From positions 1 to 64,000 of the forward strand of contig NZ_JARQWW010000007.1 in NCBI RefSeq assembly GCF_029543125.1: a stretch of 64,000 bases of DNA, read 5' to 3'. The notes beneath the pieces are model-generated. The model made no database searches. It saw only the letters and a program-made list of their open reading frames with translations, and was not told the DNA's origin. This document shows, in pieces, positions 51,246 to 60,087 of the stretch; within the stretch, counting starts at the first letter, position 1, and every line of letters begins with the position of its first letter. Source of the stretch: Caulobacter segnis (lineage in GTDB: Bacteria; Pseudomonadota; Alphaproteobacteria; Caulobacterales; Caulobacteraceae). A program made the translations under genes and the position numbers.

Positions 51246-52879
51246 ACGCGGCCGCGCCGGCCGGATCCATCCTGGACCTGCAGCCGGTGCTGACCCTCGC
51301 GGCGCGGTTGCGGGATGAGCATCGATGGAGCGATGCGACGACCCTGTTCGAGCATGCCGTCGCTCTGCGGCCGGACAGCGAAGCGGCGCTCAAGGGTCTG
51401 GCCCAGACCTACAACGCGTCAGGCCGTTCGATAGAGGCCTTGACGACGCTGGCCCGGCTGCGCGCGGCGCACCCGACGGCTGAAAATCTCAGCGAGATCA
51501 TCGCCCGCTACGCCAAACCCGCCATCGACCGTTTCAACGTCCACATGAATGCGGGCGAGGTTGAGCAGGCTGAACCCTTCATCGCCGCCCTGGCCCTGGT
51601 CGTCCCGGCCAATGTCGAGATGATCAAGGCGGCCATGAACTGCAACCAGACCCTCAACCGTCTGGACCTGGTGGAGCGCTACGCCCGGCACCTGCTTATC
51701 CTCGATCCGGAGTGCATTCCGGCTCACGAGGCGATGGCCGAGGTCTGCAGGGGCAGGGGGGATGCCGCGGGGGATCTGGAGCATCGCCGGCGCTTCGCCC
51801 TGCTGGAACGGCCGCATCTCCATCCCCTGGTGCGTCTGAAGGACGTTCACGACGTCGCCAGCAGCATTCTGTGCGGGGTTCTCGATCCCGAGCGCGAGGC
51901 GGAGCTGGAGCGGATGCTGGTCGCCTCGGACCTGCATCAGGTCGACGATCCGGAAGACACCGACTGGCCGGGCTGGGCGCGGCACTACCGGCTCATGCTC
52001 AAGTCGGTCGATCTCGACGCCGTGCGCGCGCCCACGCCTGATGCGGGGCCTGAGCCGTCGACCGAACTCGCCGACAGCGCCGGCAAGTCGCTGGACTGGA
52101 AGAAGGTCGCCGCGCGGGCCGAACGCCTCGGCGCGCAGGCGGTGTTCCTGGTCGCAGCCGACGAAGCCTATGTGGATCAGTACGCCCGGCTGTACGCCCG
52201 CTCGGTCATCAAACACTGCGACGTGCCGTTCCTGGTGGTGGTGCATGTGATCGGCGGGGCGGGACGGTTGGAGCCGGTCGCCCGAAAAGTTGGGATCGAC
52301 GACGAGCGTCTGATCTTCGCCGGCGACGCCTTCGACGAGACGACGGTCCGCACCAAGGTCTATGACGCCCCGCCCAAGGGCTTGGCCAAGCGTCCCATCG
52401 GCCACTTCCAGTCGATCCGCTTCCTGCAGGCGGGCGCCTGGCTGCGGCGTCTGCAGCGTCCGCTGTTCATCTCCGACATCGATCTGCTGCTGCAGCGCGG
52501 CGTCTCGGATTTGCTGGAGGATAATCGCGGCGCGGATCTGATGTTCAACGAGAACGAGAACAGCGCGAACGCCGGCGCACGCATCACCGCCAATCTCGTC
52601 CTGGCCTATCCGACCCCGACGACCGACGCCTTCTTCCGCTTTGTGAGCGATTATCTGGCTCGCGTCCTGGAGCGCGAGGAGCTGACCCGTTGGGTCGATC
52701 AGGTGGCGCTGATGCTGGGCCGCCACCACCTGCGCGCCCGCCATCCGCAGGCGCAGCTGCGCTACTTCGACGTCACCTCGGACATCAACAACGTCATGTA
52801 CCGGACGTGGCAGGAGAACCCGTTCCGGTTCCTGTCGCTGTACCACGGCTTCGACATGTCGAGCCTGCAGCTCGACTGA
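51242..52879 (+). CDS. TPR protein fused to a GT-A-type glycosyltransferase domain
   Basis: The protein has 545 residues; its ATG overlaps the GT41 stop. The N-terminal half (about 1-210) has TPR-like helices (SDATTLFEHAVALRPDSEAALKGLAQTYNASGR). After a linker the C-terminal half (about 290-545) looks like a nucleotide-diphospho-sugar transferase: AQAVFLVAADEAYVDQYARLYARSVIKH opens the fold, and PLFISDIDLLLQRG gives a metal-binding D-x-D (Asp412, Asp414). WVDQVALML and the final HGFDMSSLQLD follow. I cannot name a CAZy family with confidence. Coupling to the GT41 gene suggests it extends the first sugar or prepares the same acceptor. No signal peptide or membrane segment is seen. Confidence 0.78.
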   Translation: MNAAAPAGSILDLQPVLTLAARLRDEHRWSDATTLFEHAVALRPDSEAALKGLAQTYNASGRSIEALTTLARLRAAHPTAENLSEIIARYAKPAIDRFNVHMNAGEVEQAEPFIAALALVVPANVEMIKAAMNCNQTLNRLDLVERYARHLLILDPECIPAHEAMAEVCRGRGDAAGDLEHRRRFALLERPHLHPLVRLKDVHDVASSILCGVLDPEREAELERMLVASDLHQVDDPEDTDWPGWARHYRLMLKSVDLDAVRAPTPDAGPEPSTELADSAGKSLDWKKVAARAERLGAQAVFLVAADEAYVDQYARLYARSVIKHCDVPFLVVVHVIGGAGRLEPVARKVGIDDERLIFAGDAFDETTVRTKVYDAPPKGLAKRPIGHFQSIRFLQAGAWLRRLQRPLFISDIDLLLQRGVSDLLEDNRGADLMFNENENSANAGARITANLVLAYPTPTTDAFFRFVSDYLARVLEREELTRWVDQVALMLGRHHLRARHPQAQLRYFDVTSDINNVMYRTWQENPFRFLSLYHGFDMSSLQLD

Positions 52880-52942
52880 ACCTCGCATTGCCATGACGTG
52901 AGGTCAGCCCTCACTATGCCGCCAAAAGCGTGAGGGAAGCCC

Positions 52943-53728
52943 ATGAACGACGCCTTCAAGCCCGGCCTGCTGGCCGGCAAGACCGCCTTCGTCGCCGGCG
53001 GGACCAGCGGCATCAACCTCGCCGTGGCCGAGCGGTTCGCGGAGCAGGGCGCCAAGGTCGCCGTGATCAGCCGCAGCCAGGACAAGGTCGACGCCGCCGT
53101 GGCGGGCCTGAAGGCCAAGGGGCATGAGGCCGTGGGCTTCGCCGCCGACGTGCGCGACTATGCGGCGGTCGAGGCGGCGCTGAAGGGCACGCACGACGCG
53201 TTCGGCGAGATCGACATCATCCTGTCCGGCGCCGCCGGCAACTTCGTCGCCCCGGCGCTGGGCATGTCGTCCAACGGCTTCAAGACCGTGGTGGACATCG
53301 ACCTGATCGGCACCTTCAACGTCCTGCGCGCGTCCTTCGAATTCCTGCGCAAGCCGGGGGCGTCCCTGATCAGCATCACTGCGCCCCAGGCCGTGAAGCC
53401 CAGCGTCATGCAGGCCCACGTCTGCGCGGCGAAGGCCGGCATCAACATGCTGACCAAGGTGCTGGCCATGGAGTGGGGCGCCATGGGCGTGCGGGTGAAC
53501 GCCATCTCGCCCGGCCCGATCGCCGACACCGAGGGCATGGCGCGCCTGGCGCCGACGCCGGAAGCTGAGGCGCGCATCAAGGACAACATCGCCCTGCGCC
53601 GCTATGGCGAGAAGCGCGAGATCGCCGACGTGGCCCTGTTCCTCAGCACCGACAACGCCGCCTACATCACCGGCACGATCATCGACTGCGACGGCGGCTC
53701 GGTCCTGGGCGGAACCGGTTTCGGCTAA
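52943..53728 (+). CDS. SDR family, 2,4-dienoyl-CoA-reductase-like
   Basis: The protein has 261 residues. The NADPH motif is AFVAGGTSGINLAVAERFAEQGAKVAVISRS (about 14-44). SGAAGNFVAPALGMSSNGFKTVVDIDLIGTFN matches the strongly conserved segment of peroxisomal-type 2,4-dienoyl-CoA reductases. In these enzymes the usual Tyr of YxxxK is absent and a Lys remains; here the stretch reads QAHVCAAKAGINML, with the Lys but no Tyr. That supports the DECR subgroup over ordinary SDRs. It would help beta-oxidation of unsaturated acyl-CoAs, fitting the acyl-CoA genes downstream. A palindromic repeat follows its stop. Confidence 0.85.
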   Translation: MNDAFKPGLLAGKTAFVAGGTSGINLAVAERFAEQGAKVAVISRSQDKVDAAVAGLKAKGHEAVGFAADVRDYAAVEAALKGTHDAFGEIDIILSGAAGNFVAPALGMSSNGFKTVVDIDLIGTFNVLRASFEFLRKPGASLISITAPQAVKPSVMQAHVCAAKAGINMLTKVLAMEWGAMGVRVNAISPGPIADTEGMARLAPTPEAEARIKDNIALRRYGEKREIADVALFLSTDNAAYITGTIIDCDGGSVLGGTGFG

Positions 53729-53774
53729 AGCGCGTCAGGCGAAAGTGTGAGCGGTTTCGCCGCGTGACGCGCTT
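53728..53774. repeat. alphaproteobacterial palindromic repeat, copy 2
   Basis: AAGCGCGTCA (53728-53737) pairs with TGACGCGCTT (53765-53774), and GGCGAAA (53738-53744) with TTTCGCC (53755-53761). The centre GAAAGTGTGAGCGGTTTCG matches copy 1 at 32828-32873. It overlaps the SDR stop codon and lies between convergent genes. Confidence 0.75.
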
Positions 53775-53787
53775 CACTTTTAGAAGA

Positions 53788-53806
53788 CTAGAGCCGTAGG
53801 CTCTAG
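53788..53806. terminator. hairpin at the end of the LuxR-type gene
   Basis: CTAGAGCC (53788-53795) and GGCTCTAG (53799-53806) form a perfect 8-bp stem with a GTA loop, overlapping the LuxR stop codon at 53803-53805. Tails on both sides contain T- or A-rich bases (CACTTTTAGAAGA upstream), suiting a terminator for the minus-strand gene. Confidence 0.65.
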
Positions 53807-54540
53807 CCCGCTGCGGCGGCGCCGATGTAGCCGAGGTTGGCCGCGCGCAGCACCGCCTGCGACCGGCCGCCAACGCCCAGCTTTCCCGCTGCATTGGTGA
53901 TGTGGAAGCGCACCGTGGGAGTGGAGATGCGGACGATGGTCCCGATCTCCATGTCCGTCTTCCCGGCCGCCGCCCATTTCAGGCACTGGATCTCGCGGCG
54001 GGTCAGGCGGGCCGGCTCCGGCCGGATGCTGCGGCGGACGTCCTGATAGGCCCCGGTCAGCTTCAACGCCGTGGCGTGGAAAAGCCCGGCCTTTGCGTCG
54101 AACACCGCCTTCACATCCACGTCCGCATCGGGCGACGCCCAGACGATGGCCCCGATAACCCCACGCGGGTGATAGGCGGGGGCGATGATCGCCGCGCCGA
54201 CGCCGAAGGTGTCCGGCGTCTCCACCCGCCCGAAGGTCTCGATCCAGGGGGCGGGGCGCCAGGAGCCGAACCGCCGGTCGTGATAGTAGAACGGCTCCGC
54301 GCTGAATCGCGCCGCGTGGACGAAGGGCGAGCGTAGGGCGAATCCTCGGTCGCGCCAGTACTCCAGCGCCGGGTCCACCCATTGGAAGATCGTCTCGGCC
54401 AGGGGGCGGCCATCCAGGCCGACCATGGGCTCCGGGCTGCCGATGTCCGCGCTGGCGGCGATGAACGGCAGGCCCGTCTCGACGCCTAGCCGGGCGGCGT
54501 CACGCGCCAGCTCTTCAACAAGTTCGAGACCTGCCCCCAC
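53803..54540 (-). CDS. LuxR-family regulator with autoinducer-type N-domain
   Basis: The best start is GTG 54540, giving 245 residues, the usual length of LuxR/LasR-type proteins. The frame stays open far into the divergent TonB gene, but that part is shadow. The N-domain (about 10-160) has IGSPEPMV, FQWVDPALEYWRDRGFALRSPF and GAIVWASPDADVD, in the order of the autoinducer-binding fold. The DNA-binding domain (about 178-240) reads LTRREIQCLKWAAAGKTDMEIGTIVRISTPTVRFHITNAAGKLGV. No luxI synthase lies nearby, so it is a solo regulator, possibly for an acyl compound handled by the divergent genes. Confidence 0.8.
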   Translation of the reverse strand: MGAGLELVEELARDAARLGVETGLPFIAASADIGSPEPMVGLDGRPLAETIFQWVDPALEYWRDRGFALRSPFVHAARFSAEPFYYHDRRFGSWRPAPWIETFGRVETPDTFGVGAAIIAPAYHPRGVIGAIVWASPDADVDVKAVFDAKAGLFHATALKLTGAYQDVRRSIRPEPARLTRREIQCLKWAAAGKTDMEIGTIVRISTPTVRFHITNAAGKLGVGGRSQAVLRAANLGYIGAAAAG

Positions 54541-54675
54541 GTCGCCCGTTCCCGCCCTATCATTTTCGACAGCTTGTTCCGCCTGAACCCCTTCCGCAAG
54601 CTCCGGTGGAACTCGAGACGATGAAGCTCGGGTCGGAGGAGCCGCGCGCGAGCCGCGGCCTGAGGGAGAACGGGA

Positions 54676-57000
54676 ATGAGGCTTTGGCTTCGGACAGCGT
54701 CCAGCGCCGTCCTTGCGACCCTGTGCGCTGGCGGCGTCGCCTCTGCGCAGGACAACACACTGGATCAGGTGATCGTCACCGCGACCAAGAGCACGGCGAC
54801 CCTTCAGGAGGTGCCGTTGTCGATCACCGCCGTGAAGGGCGAGACCTTGCAGGCCCAGGGGGTGACCCGGTTCCAGGACCTGACCGGCACGATCCCCAAC
54901 TTCACGGTCTCGCAGAGCCCGATCTCCGACGTCATCTCCATGCGGGGCATCAACTCCGACCTGCAGGCGGCGGGCGAGCAGGCGGTGGCCACCTTCGTCG
55001 ACGGCGTCTATCGCGGGCGCGGGGTGCAGTCCCGCTTCGCCTTCCTCGACATGGGCTCGCTGGAAGTGGTGCGCGGACCGCAGGGCACGCTGTTCGGCAA
55101 GAACACCGTGGGCGGCGCGCTGAACATCAACTCCGCCCGGCCGTCCTCTGTCTTCGACGGCTCGATCTCCGCCGGCTACGAGTTCGAGCAGGGCGAGACC
55201 GAGGTGCTGGGCTACATCACCGGGCCGATCAATGATCGCCTGCGGGTGCGCGGCGGCTTCCAGTACAACCAGATGAAGGATGGCTGGGTCGACAACAGCT
55301 ATTACGACGAGGCGCAGCCCCGCTACACCAACTGGGCCGGCCGCCTGTCGGCGGAGCTGGACGTCAGCGAGGACGCCAAGCTCTACGTCCGCTACGACCA
55401 CAGCGACTTCGACACCAAGGGCAACCCGATCGAGATCATTCATCTCGGCGGGCCGCTGGCGCCGCTGCTGTCCAGCCTGGGCGTCGAGGGGAACATCGAC
55501 GGCAAGGCGCGGCAGGGCAACAGCTCCGCCTTCCTGGATCTCGGCTCGGCCTTCGTCATGGACGGCGGCACGGACGAGGTGATGGCGCGCCTGGACTGGC
55601 GCACGCCCATCGGCGAATGGACCACCATCGGCGCCTATTCCGGCTACGATTTCCTGCGCGCCTTCGACGCCGATCTCGGCCCGCTCGACGTGCTGCAGGT
55701 AAAGCAGGACGAGAAGTACGAGCAGTACAGCCTGGAAAGCCGCATCAACTTCGCCTCGGTGGGCAAGGTGCGGCCGCTGGCCGGCGTCTATCTGCAGAAG
55801 TCACAGCTCGACAACGACGGTTGGACCTACGCCAACACCGTGCCCCTGGGCGTGCCGTTCCCGCCGCTGAGCCGCTTCGGCCGCTTCCAGCAGGAAAGCA
55901 AGCTGTGGGCGATCTTCGGCCAAGCGACCATCGACCTGACCGACAAGCTCGAAGCCACCGGCGGCATCCGCTACGCCTCCGAAAAGAAGGACGCACTGCA
56001 GGAGATCACCCTGACCAACGCGACGACCGGCGGCCCGCTGCCGGCCCCGGTCCTGGCGGCCCTGGCCAACGCGGTGCTGGAGGCGACGCCGCACGTGCTG
56101 CGGCCGAGCATGAAGGAGAACGACACCTCCTGGTCGGCGAACCTACGGTGGAAGCCGACGGACGAGGCCAGCTTCTACATCAGCGCCGCGCACAGCACCC
56201 TGGGCGGCGGCTTCAACGCCGCGTATTTCGGCACCGGCGGCGCGCGGCCCGGCGAGACGGCCGACCAGTATCAGCAGCGCATGCTGCGCGAGATCGCCTA
56301 TCTGCCGGAGAAGGCCACCTCCTACGAAGCCGGCGCCAAGCTGCGCTTCGGCGGCCGGGCGGAGCTGAACGGCGCGATCTTCCATGTGAAGTACGACGAC
56401 ATCCAGACGTCGCAGTTCACCGGCGGCACCTCCTATGTCGTCGGCAACGCGGCGGCGGCGAAGGCCTGGGGCGTCGAGCTGGATGGCCGCTGGCGTCCGG
56501 TGGACGAACTGACCCTGACCGCGGCCCTCGGCTACATCGACTTCGAGTATACCGACTACAAGAACGCCGGCTGCACCGTGGCCCAGATCGCGGCGGGCGG
56601 TTACGCCAACGGCGCGCTGTGCTCGGCCGCCGGGGTCAACGACCTGACCGGCCGCACCAACCAGATCACGCCCGAATGGACGATCAGCTTCGGCGTGCGC
56701 TGGGTGAAGCCGATCGGGAACTACGAGCTGACGGTCGACGGCCAGGCCAACTATGTCGACGACTTCTACGGCGCCCAGGATCTCGATCCCCGGACCTTGC
56801 AGAAGGCGACGACCAAGGTGAACCTGCTGGTGGGCGTGGGTCCGCAGGACCGCGATTGGGCGCTGGATCTGGTCATGCGCAACCTGACCAACGAACACAC
56901 CTTCCAGACCGCCAACGACGTGCCGCTGGCCACCGGCTCCTACTTCGCGACCATCGAGCGGCCGCGTTCGGTGGCCTTGCGATTGCGCGTGAACTTCTAG
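54676..57000 (+). CDS. TonB-dependent outer-membrane receptor
   Basis: The protein has 774 residues with a signal peptide (about 1-24, ASA). A TonB-box-like stretch, DQVIVTATK, follows the mature start. The plug domain (about 40-160) contains VPLSITAVKGETLQAQGV, the SMRGINSD segment and LEVVRGPQGTLFGKNTVGGALNI. The remaining 600 residues form the 22-strand barrel, ending RPRSVALRLRVNF with the terminal aromatic. Members of this Caulobacterales-rich subgroup import diverse organic substrates rather than only siderophores. The divergent LuxR-type gene and the downstream acyl-CoA genes suggest a fatty-acid- or terpenoid-like ligand; this is an inference. Confidence 0.93.
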   Translation: MRLWLRTASSAVLATLCAGGVASAQDNTLDQVIVTATKSTATLQEVPLSITAVKGETLQAQGVTRFQDLTGTIPNFTVSQSPISDVISMRGINSDLQAAGEQAVATFVDGVYRGRGVQSRFAFLDMGSLEVVRGPQGTLFGKNTVGGALNINSARPSSVFDGSISAGYEFEQGETEVLGYITGPINDRLRVRGGFQYNQMKDGWVDNSYYDEAQPRYTNWAGRLSAELDVSEDAKLYVRYDHSDFDTKGNPIEIIHLGGPLAPLLSSLGVEGNIDGKARQGNSSAFLDLGSAFVMDGGTDEVMARLDWRTPIGEWTTIGAYSGYDFLRAFDADLGPLDVLQVKQDEKYEQYSLESRINFASVGKVRPLAGVYLQKSQLDNDGWTYANTVPLGVPFPPLSRFGRFQQESKLWAIFGQATIDLTDKLEATGGIRYASEKKDALQEITLTNATTGGPLPAPVLAALANAVLEATPHVLRPSMKENDTSWSANLRWKPTDEASFYISAAHSTLGGGFNAAYFGTGGARPGETADQYQQRMLREIAYLPEKATSYEAGAKLRFGGRAELNGAIFHVKYDDIQTSQFTGGTSYVVGNAAAAKAWGVELDGRWRPVDELTLTAALGYIDFEYTDYKNAGCTVAQIAAGGYANGALCSAAGVNDLTGRTNQITPEWTISFGVRWVKPIGNYELTVDGQANYVDDFYGAQDLDPRTLQKATTKVNLLVGVGPQDRDWALDLVMRNLTNEHTFQTANDVPLATGSYFATIERPRSVALRLRVNF

Positions 57001-57082
57001 TCGTTCCCACCTCGGGAAACCTCACGCCGACGCCGGCTTGCCGGTGTCGGCGTTCCTTCCTCCGGACCGCTTGGAGTATCGT

Positions 57083-58282
57083 TTGAACCTAGATCTGGAG
57101 CCGGAGGACCGGAAGTTCCGCGACGAGGTGCGGGCTTTCCTCGATGCATCCCTGACCCCCGAACTGCGCGAGGTCGGGCGTCACGCCACCAGCGTCTTCA
57201 CCGAGAAACGTCACAGCACCCCCTGGCAGCGCATCCTGCACGCCAAGGGCTGGGTCGCGCCGTCCTGGCCGGTCGAGTACGGCGGCACGGGCTGGAACGA
57301 GATGCGGCGCTACATCTTCACCGCCGAATGCGCCCGCGCCGGCGCGCCCAACCTAGCCCCCATGGGGCTGAAGATGGTCGGGCCGGTGATCATGAAGTTC
57401 GGCACGCCGGAGCAGAAGGCGCACTACCTTCCGCGCATCCTGTCGGGCGAGGACTACTGGTGCCAGGGCTATTCCGAACCCGGGGCCGGCTCCGACCTGG
57501 CGTCCTTGCAGATGAAGGCCGTGGCCGACGGCGACGACTATGTCCTCAACGGCTCGAAGATCTGGACGACCCATGCCCAGTGGGCGACCCACATGTTCTG
57601 CCTGGTGCGGACGTCGACGGAGGGCAAGCCGCAGGCGGGGATCACCTTCCTGCTGCTGCCCATGGACCTGCCCGGGATCACGGTCGAGCCGATCATCACC
57701 CTGGCGGGGGAGCACGAGGTCAATCAGGTCTTCTTCGACAATGTCCGCGTGCCCCAATCGGGCCGCGTGGGCGAGGAGAACCAGGGCTGGACCGTCGCCA
57801 AGCACCTGCTGGAGTTCGAGCGGGGCGGGGGAGCGTCTCCGGGTCTTCGCGCCACCATCGAGCGACTGCGGGAAGTGGCGCGGCTGGAGACCGCGGACGG
57901 TGAGCGCCTGATCGACGATCCGCGCTTCCGCATGAAGCTGGTGGACGCCGAAATCGCGGTCCAGGCCGTAGAGGTGTCGGAGCACCGCGTGCTCAGCGCC
58001 CTGTCGGCGGGCAAGAACCCGGGGGCGGTCTCGTCCCTGCTCAAGACCCAGGGGACGGAGGCCATGCAGCGTCTCGACGAGGTCGGAATCGAGGCGGCCG
58101 CGCACTATGCGGCGGTCGCTCAGCCGGTTGACGTCGGGGCAGGTCGCAATTTTCCGTTGATCGGACCCGAACACCTGTTGGCCTTGACGGCCCGCTACCT
58201 GAATAATCGCGCAGCGTCGATCTACGGCGGCTCCAATGAAATCCAGCGCGACATCGTCGCCAAGCTGGTTCTGGGCCTCTGA
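57083..58282 (+). CDS. acyl-CoA dehydrogenase (FadE-like)
   Basis: I choose the TTG at 57083 (N-terminus MNLDLEPEDRKFRDEVRAFL), which has GGAG six bases upstream, giving 399 residues. A farther TTG at 57038 would add 15 unconserved residues. Family features are QGYSEPGAGSDLASLQMKA (flavin/substrate loop), ILNGSKIWTTHAQ-like VLNGSKIWTTHAQWATH, and the C-terminal NNRAASIYGGSNEIQRDIVAKLVLGL. At the start of this last part the usual Glu in the YGGSxEIQ loop is retained. The larger N-domain insertion SWPVEYGGTGW is typical of the steroid/terpenoid-degrading subgroup. It sits between the TonB receptor and an acyl-CoA ligase. Confidence 0.9.
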   Translation: MNLDLEPEDRKFRDEVRAFLDASLTPELREVGRHATSVFTEKRHSTPWQRILHAKGWVAPSWPVEYGGTGWNEMRRYIFTAECARAGAPNLAPMGLKMVGPVIMKFGTPEQKAHYLPRILSGEDYWCQGYSEPGAGSDLASLQMKAVADGDDYVLNGSKIWTTHAQWATHMFCLVRTSTEGKPQAGITFLLLPMDLPGITVEPIITLAGEHEVNQVFFDNVRVPQSGRVGEENQGWTVAKHLLEFERGGGASPGLRATIERLREVARLETADGERLIDDPRFRMKLVDAEIAVQAVEVSEHRVLSALSAGKNPGAVSSLLKTQGTEAMQRLDEVGIEAAAHYAAVAQPVDVGAGRNFPLIGPEHLLALTARYLNNRAASIYGGSNEIQRDIVAKLVLGL

Positions 58283-58302
58283 GGGCGCAGGGAGAGAAAC
58301 AA

Positions 58303-59898
58303 ATGGGCGATCAGAACGCCATCGACTTCGACCAGATGCCGACCCTGGGCGATGTGGCCCGCTATCACGGCCGGACCCGTCCGCAGGCGACCGCCTTCAA
58401 GTTCGAGGGGCGGGAAACGAGTTTCGCCGACTTCGACCGCCACACGAACCAGGTCGCCAACGGCCTGATCGCGGCGGGCCTGAAGAAGGGCGACCGGATC
58501 GCCTATGTGGGCAAGAACAGCGACTGGTACTTCGAGCTGTTCGCCGGGGCGTCCAAGGCCGGGGTGGTCATGGTCCCCATCGGCTGGCGCCTGGCCGTGC
58601 CCGAGATCACCTATGTGGTCGAGGACGCCGAAGCCAAGCTGCTGTTCGTGGGACCTGAAAGCGTCGCCGCCGGCCGCGAGATGGAGCCCAAGCTGAAAGG
58701 CGGCTCCGCCGTCATCGTCATGGAAGGCGACGAGCCCGGCTGGCCGTCTTTCGAGACCTGGCGCGACAGCCAGTCGGCGGAAGACCCCGGCGTCGCCATC
58801 GGCGACCGCGACGTGGCGATCCAGCTCTATACCTCCGGCACCACGGGGCGGCCCAAGGGAGCCATGCTCAGCCACGGCAACCTGCTGCGCGGACGACGCG
58901 AGGCGACCCTGGAGCCCATGGAGTGGAACGCCTGGGTTCCCGACGACGTCAGCCTCGTCGCCATGCCGGTGGCCCACATCGGCGGCAGCGGTTGGGGTCT
59001 TGTGGGGCTGTTCAACGGCGCGACCGGCGTGGTGGCGCGGGAGTTCGATCCCTTCAAGGTGCTGGACTTCATCGAGCACGACCGGGTGTCGAAGCTGTTC
59101 CTGGTGCCCGCCGCCCTGCAGATCGTCGTGCGCCAGCCCCGGGCGCGGGAGATCGACTACAGCCGCCTGAAGTACATGCTGTACGGGGCAGCCCCGATCC
59201 CGCTCGACCTGCTGCGCGAGGCCATGGACGTGTTCGGCTGCGGCTTCGTCCAGCAGTACGGCATGACCGAAACCTGCGGCACCATCGTCTATCTGCCGCC
59301 CGAGGATCACGACCCCGCCGGCACGCCGCGCATGCGCTCCGCCGGCCTGCCGATGCCGGGGGTGGAGATCAAGGTGGTGGACGAGGCCGGGAACGAGGTC
59401 CCGCGCGGAACCGTGGGGGAAGTGGCGACCCGCTCCGCCGCCAACATGACCGGCTACTGGAAGCTGCCCGAGGCCACCGCCGCCACCATGGCCGCCGACG
59501 GCTGGCTGCGCACCGGCGACGCCGGCTACATGGACGAGGACGGCTATCTGTTCATCCATGACCGGGTGAAGGACATGATCATCACCGGCGGCGAAAACGT
59601 CTATCCGGCCGAGGTGGAGAGCGCCGTCTATGGCCATCCCCACGTGGGAGAGGTGGCGGTGATCGGCGTGCCCGACGAGAAGTGGGGCGAGGCGGTCAAG
59701 GCCGTGGTCGCGCCCAAGCCGGGGGTGACGCCGGACGCCGACGACATCATCGCCTTCGCCCGCTCGCGCATCGCCCATTTCAAGGCGCCCAAGAGCGTGG
59801 ACTTCATCGAGGCCCTGCCGCGCAACGCCGCCGGCAAGATCCTGCGGCGCCAGCTTCGCGAGCCCTATTGGGAGGGCCGAGAGCGCCGGGTGAACTGA
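58303..59898 (+). CDS. AMP-forming acyl-CoA synthetase
   Basis: The protein has 531 residues, 20 bp after the dehydrogenase gene. The P-loop-like AMP-binding motif is LYTSGTTGRPKGAMLSHGN (about 175-193). Further motifs are QQYGMTETCG, the Asp in GWLRTGDAGYMDEDGY, the hinge Arg-equivalent region IHDRVKDMIITGGENVYPAEVE and the catalytic Lys in PRNAAGKILRRQL near the C-terminus. It activates a carboxylic acid to its CoA thioester via an acyl-adenylate. With the TonB receptor, dehydrogenase and DECR-like SDR it makes a short uptake-activation-oxidation route. The acid is unknown. Confidence 0.93.
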   Translation: MGDQNAIDFDQMPTLGDVARYHGRTRPQATAFKFEGRETSFADFDRHTNQVANGLIAAGLKKGDRIAYVGKNSDWYFELFAGASKAGVVMVPIGWRLAVPEITYVVEDAEAKLLFVGPESVAAGREMEPKLKGGSAVIVMEGDEPGWPSFETWRDSQSAEDPGVAIGDRDVAIQLYTSGTTGRPKGAMLSHGNLLRGRREATLEPMEWNAWVPDDVSLVAMPVAHIGGSGWGLVGLFNGATGVVAREFDPFKVLDFIEHDRVSKLFLVPAALQIVVRQPRAREIDYSRLKYMLYGAAPIPLDLLREAMDVFGCGFVQQYGMTETCGTIVYLPPEDHDPAGTPRMRSAGLPMPGVEIKVVDEAGNEVPRGTVGEVATRSAANMTGYWKLPEATAATMAADGWLRTGDAGYMDEDGYLFIHDRVKDMIITGGENVYPAEVESAVYGHPHVGEVAVIGVPDEKWGEAVKAVVAPKPGVTPDADDIIAFARSRIAHFKAPKSVDFIEALPRNAAGKILRRQLREPYWEGRERRVN

Positions 59899-59945
59899 AG
59901 AACGCCGAAAGTGGAACTTTTCCACAGTTCCATACCTGTGGTTGG

Positions 59946-59970
59946 GGAACCGGCGTCGTCTCGAAACGTT
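59946..59970 (+). promoter_or_regulatory. EcfG (sigmaT) general-stress promoter of the poly-HAMP kinase
   Basis: GGAAC at 59946-59950 and CGTT at 59967-59970 are separated by 16 bp, exactly the EcfG/sigmaT consensus GGAAC-N16/17-CGTT of alphaproteobacteria. It lies about 118 nt before the kinase ATG and 48 nt after the acyl-CoA synthetase stop. The kinase is thus probably induced by the general stress response. Confidence 0.7.
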
Positions 59971-60087
59971 GGCCGCTGATCGGGGGTGCTTGGGCGGTAC
60001 ACGCCTTTCATAGGAGCGGGAGCTCCGGGGTGTTGACGCCGTCCATGCGGCCTCGAGCGCGAACGCGTCTTTCGAGGAAGCACAGTC

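Noticed and set aside
54541..55443. Long upstream extension of the LuxR-type gene
   Set aside because: The extension is antisense to the signal peptide and plug of the TonB receptor and would add residues not found in the family; the GTG at 54540 gives normal length.
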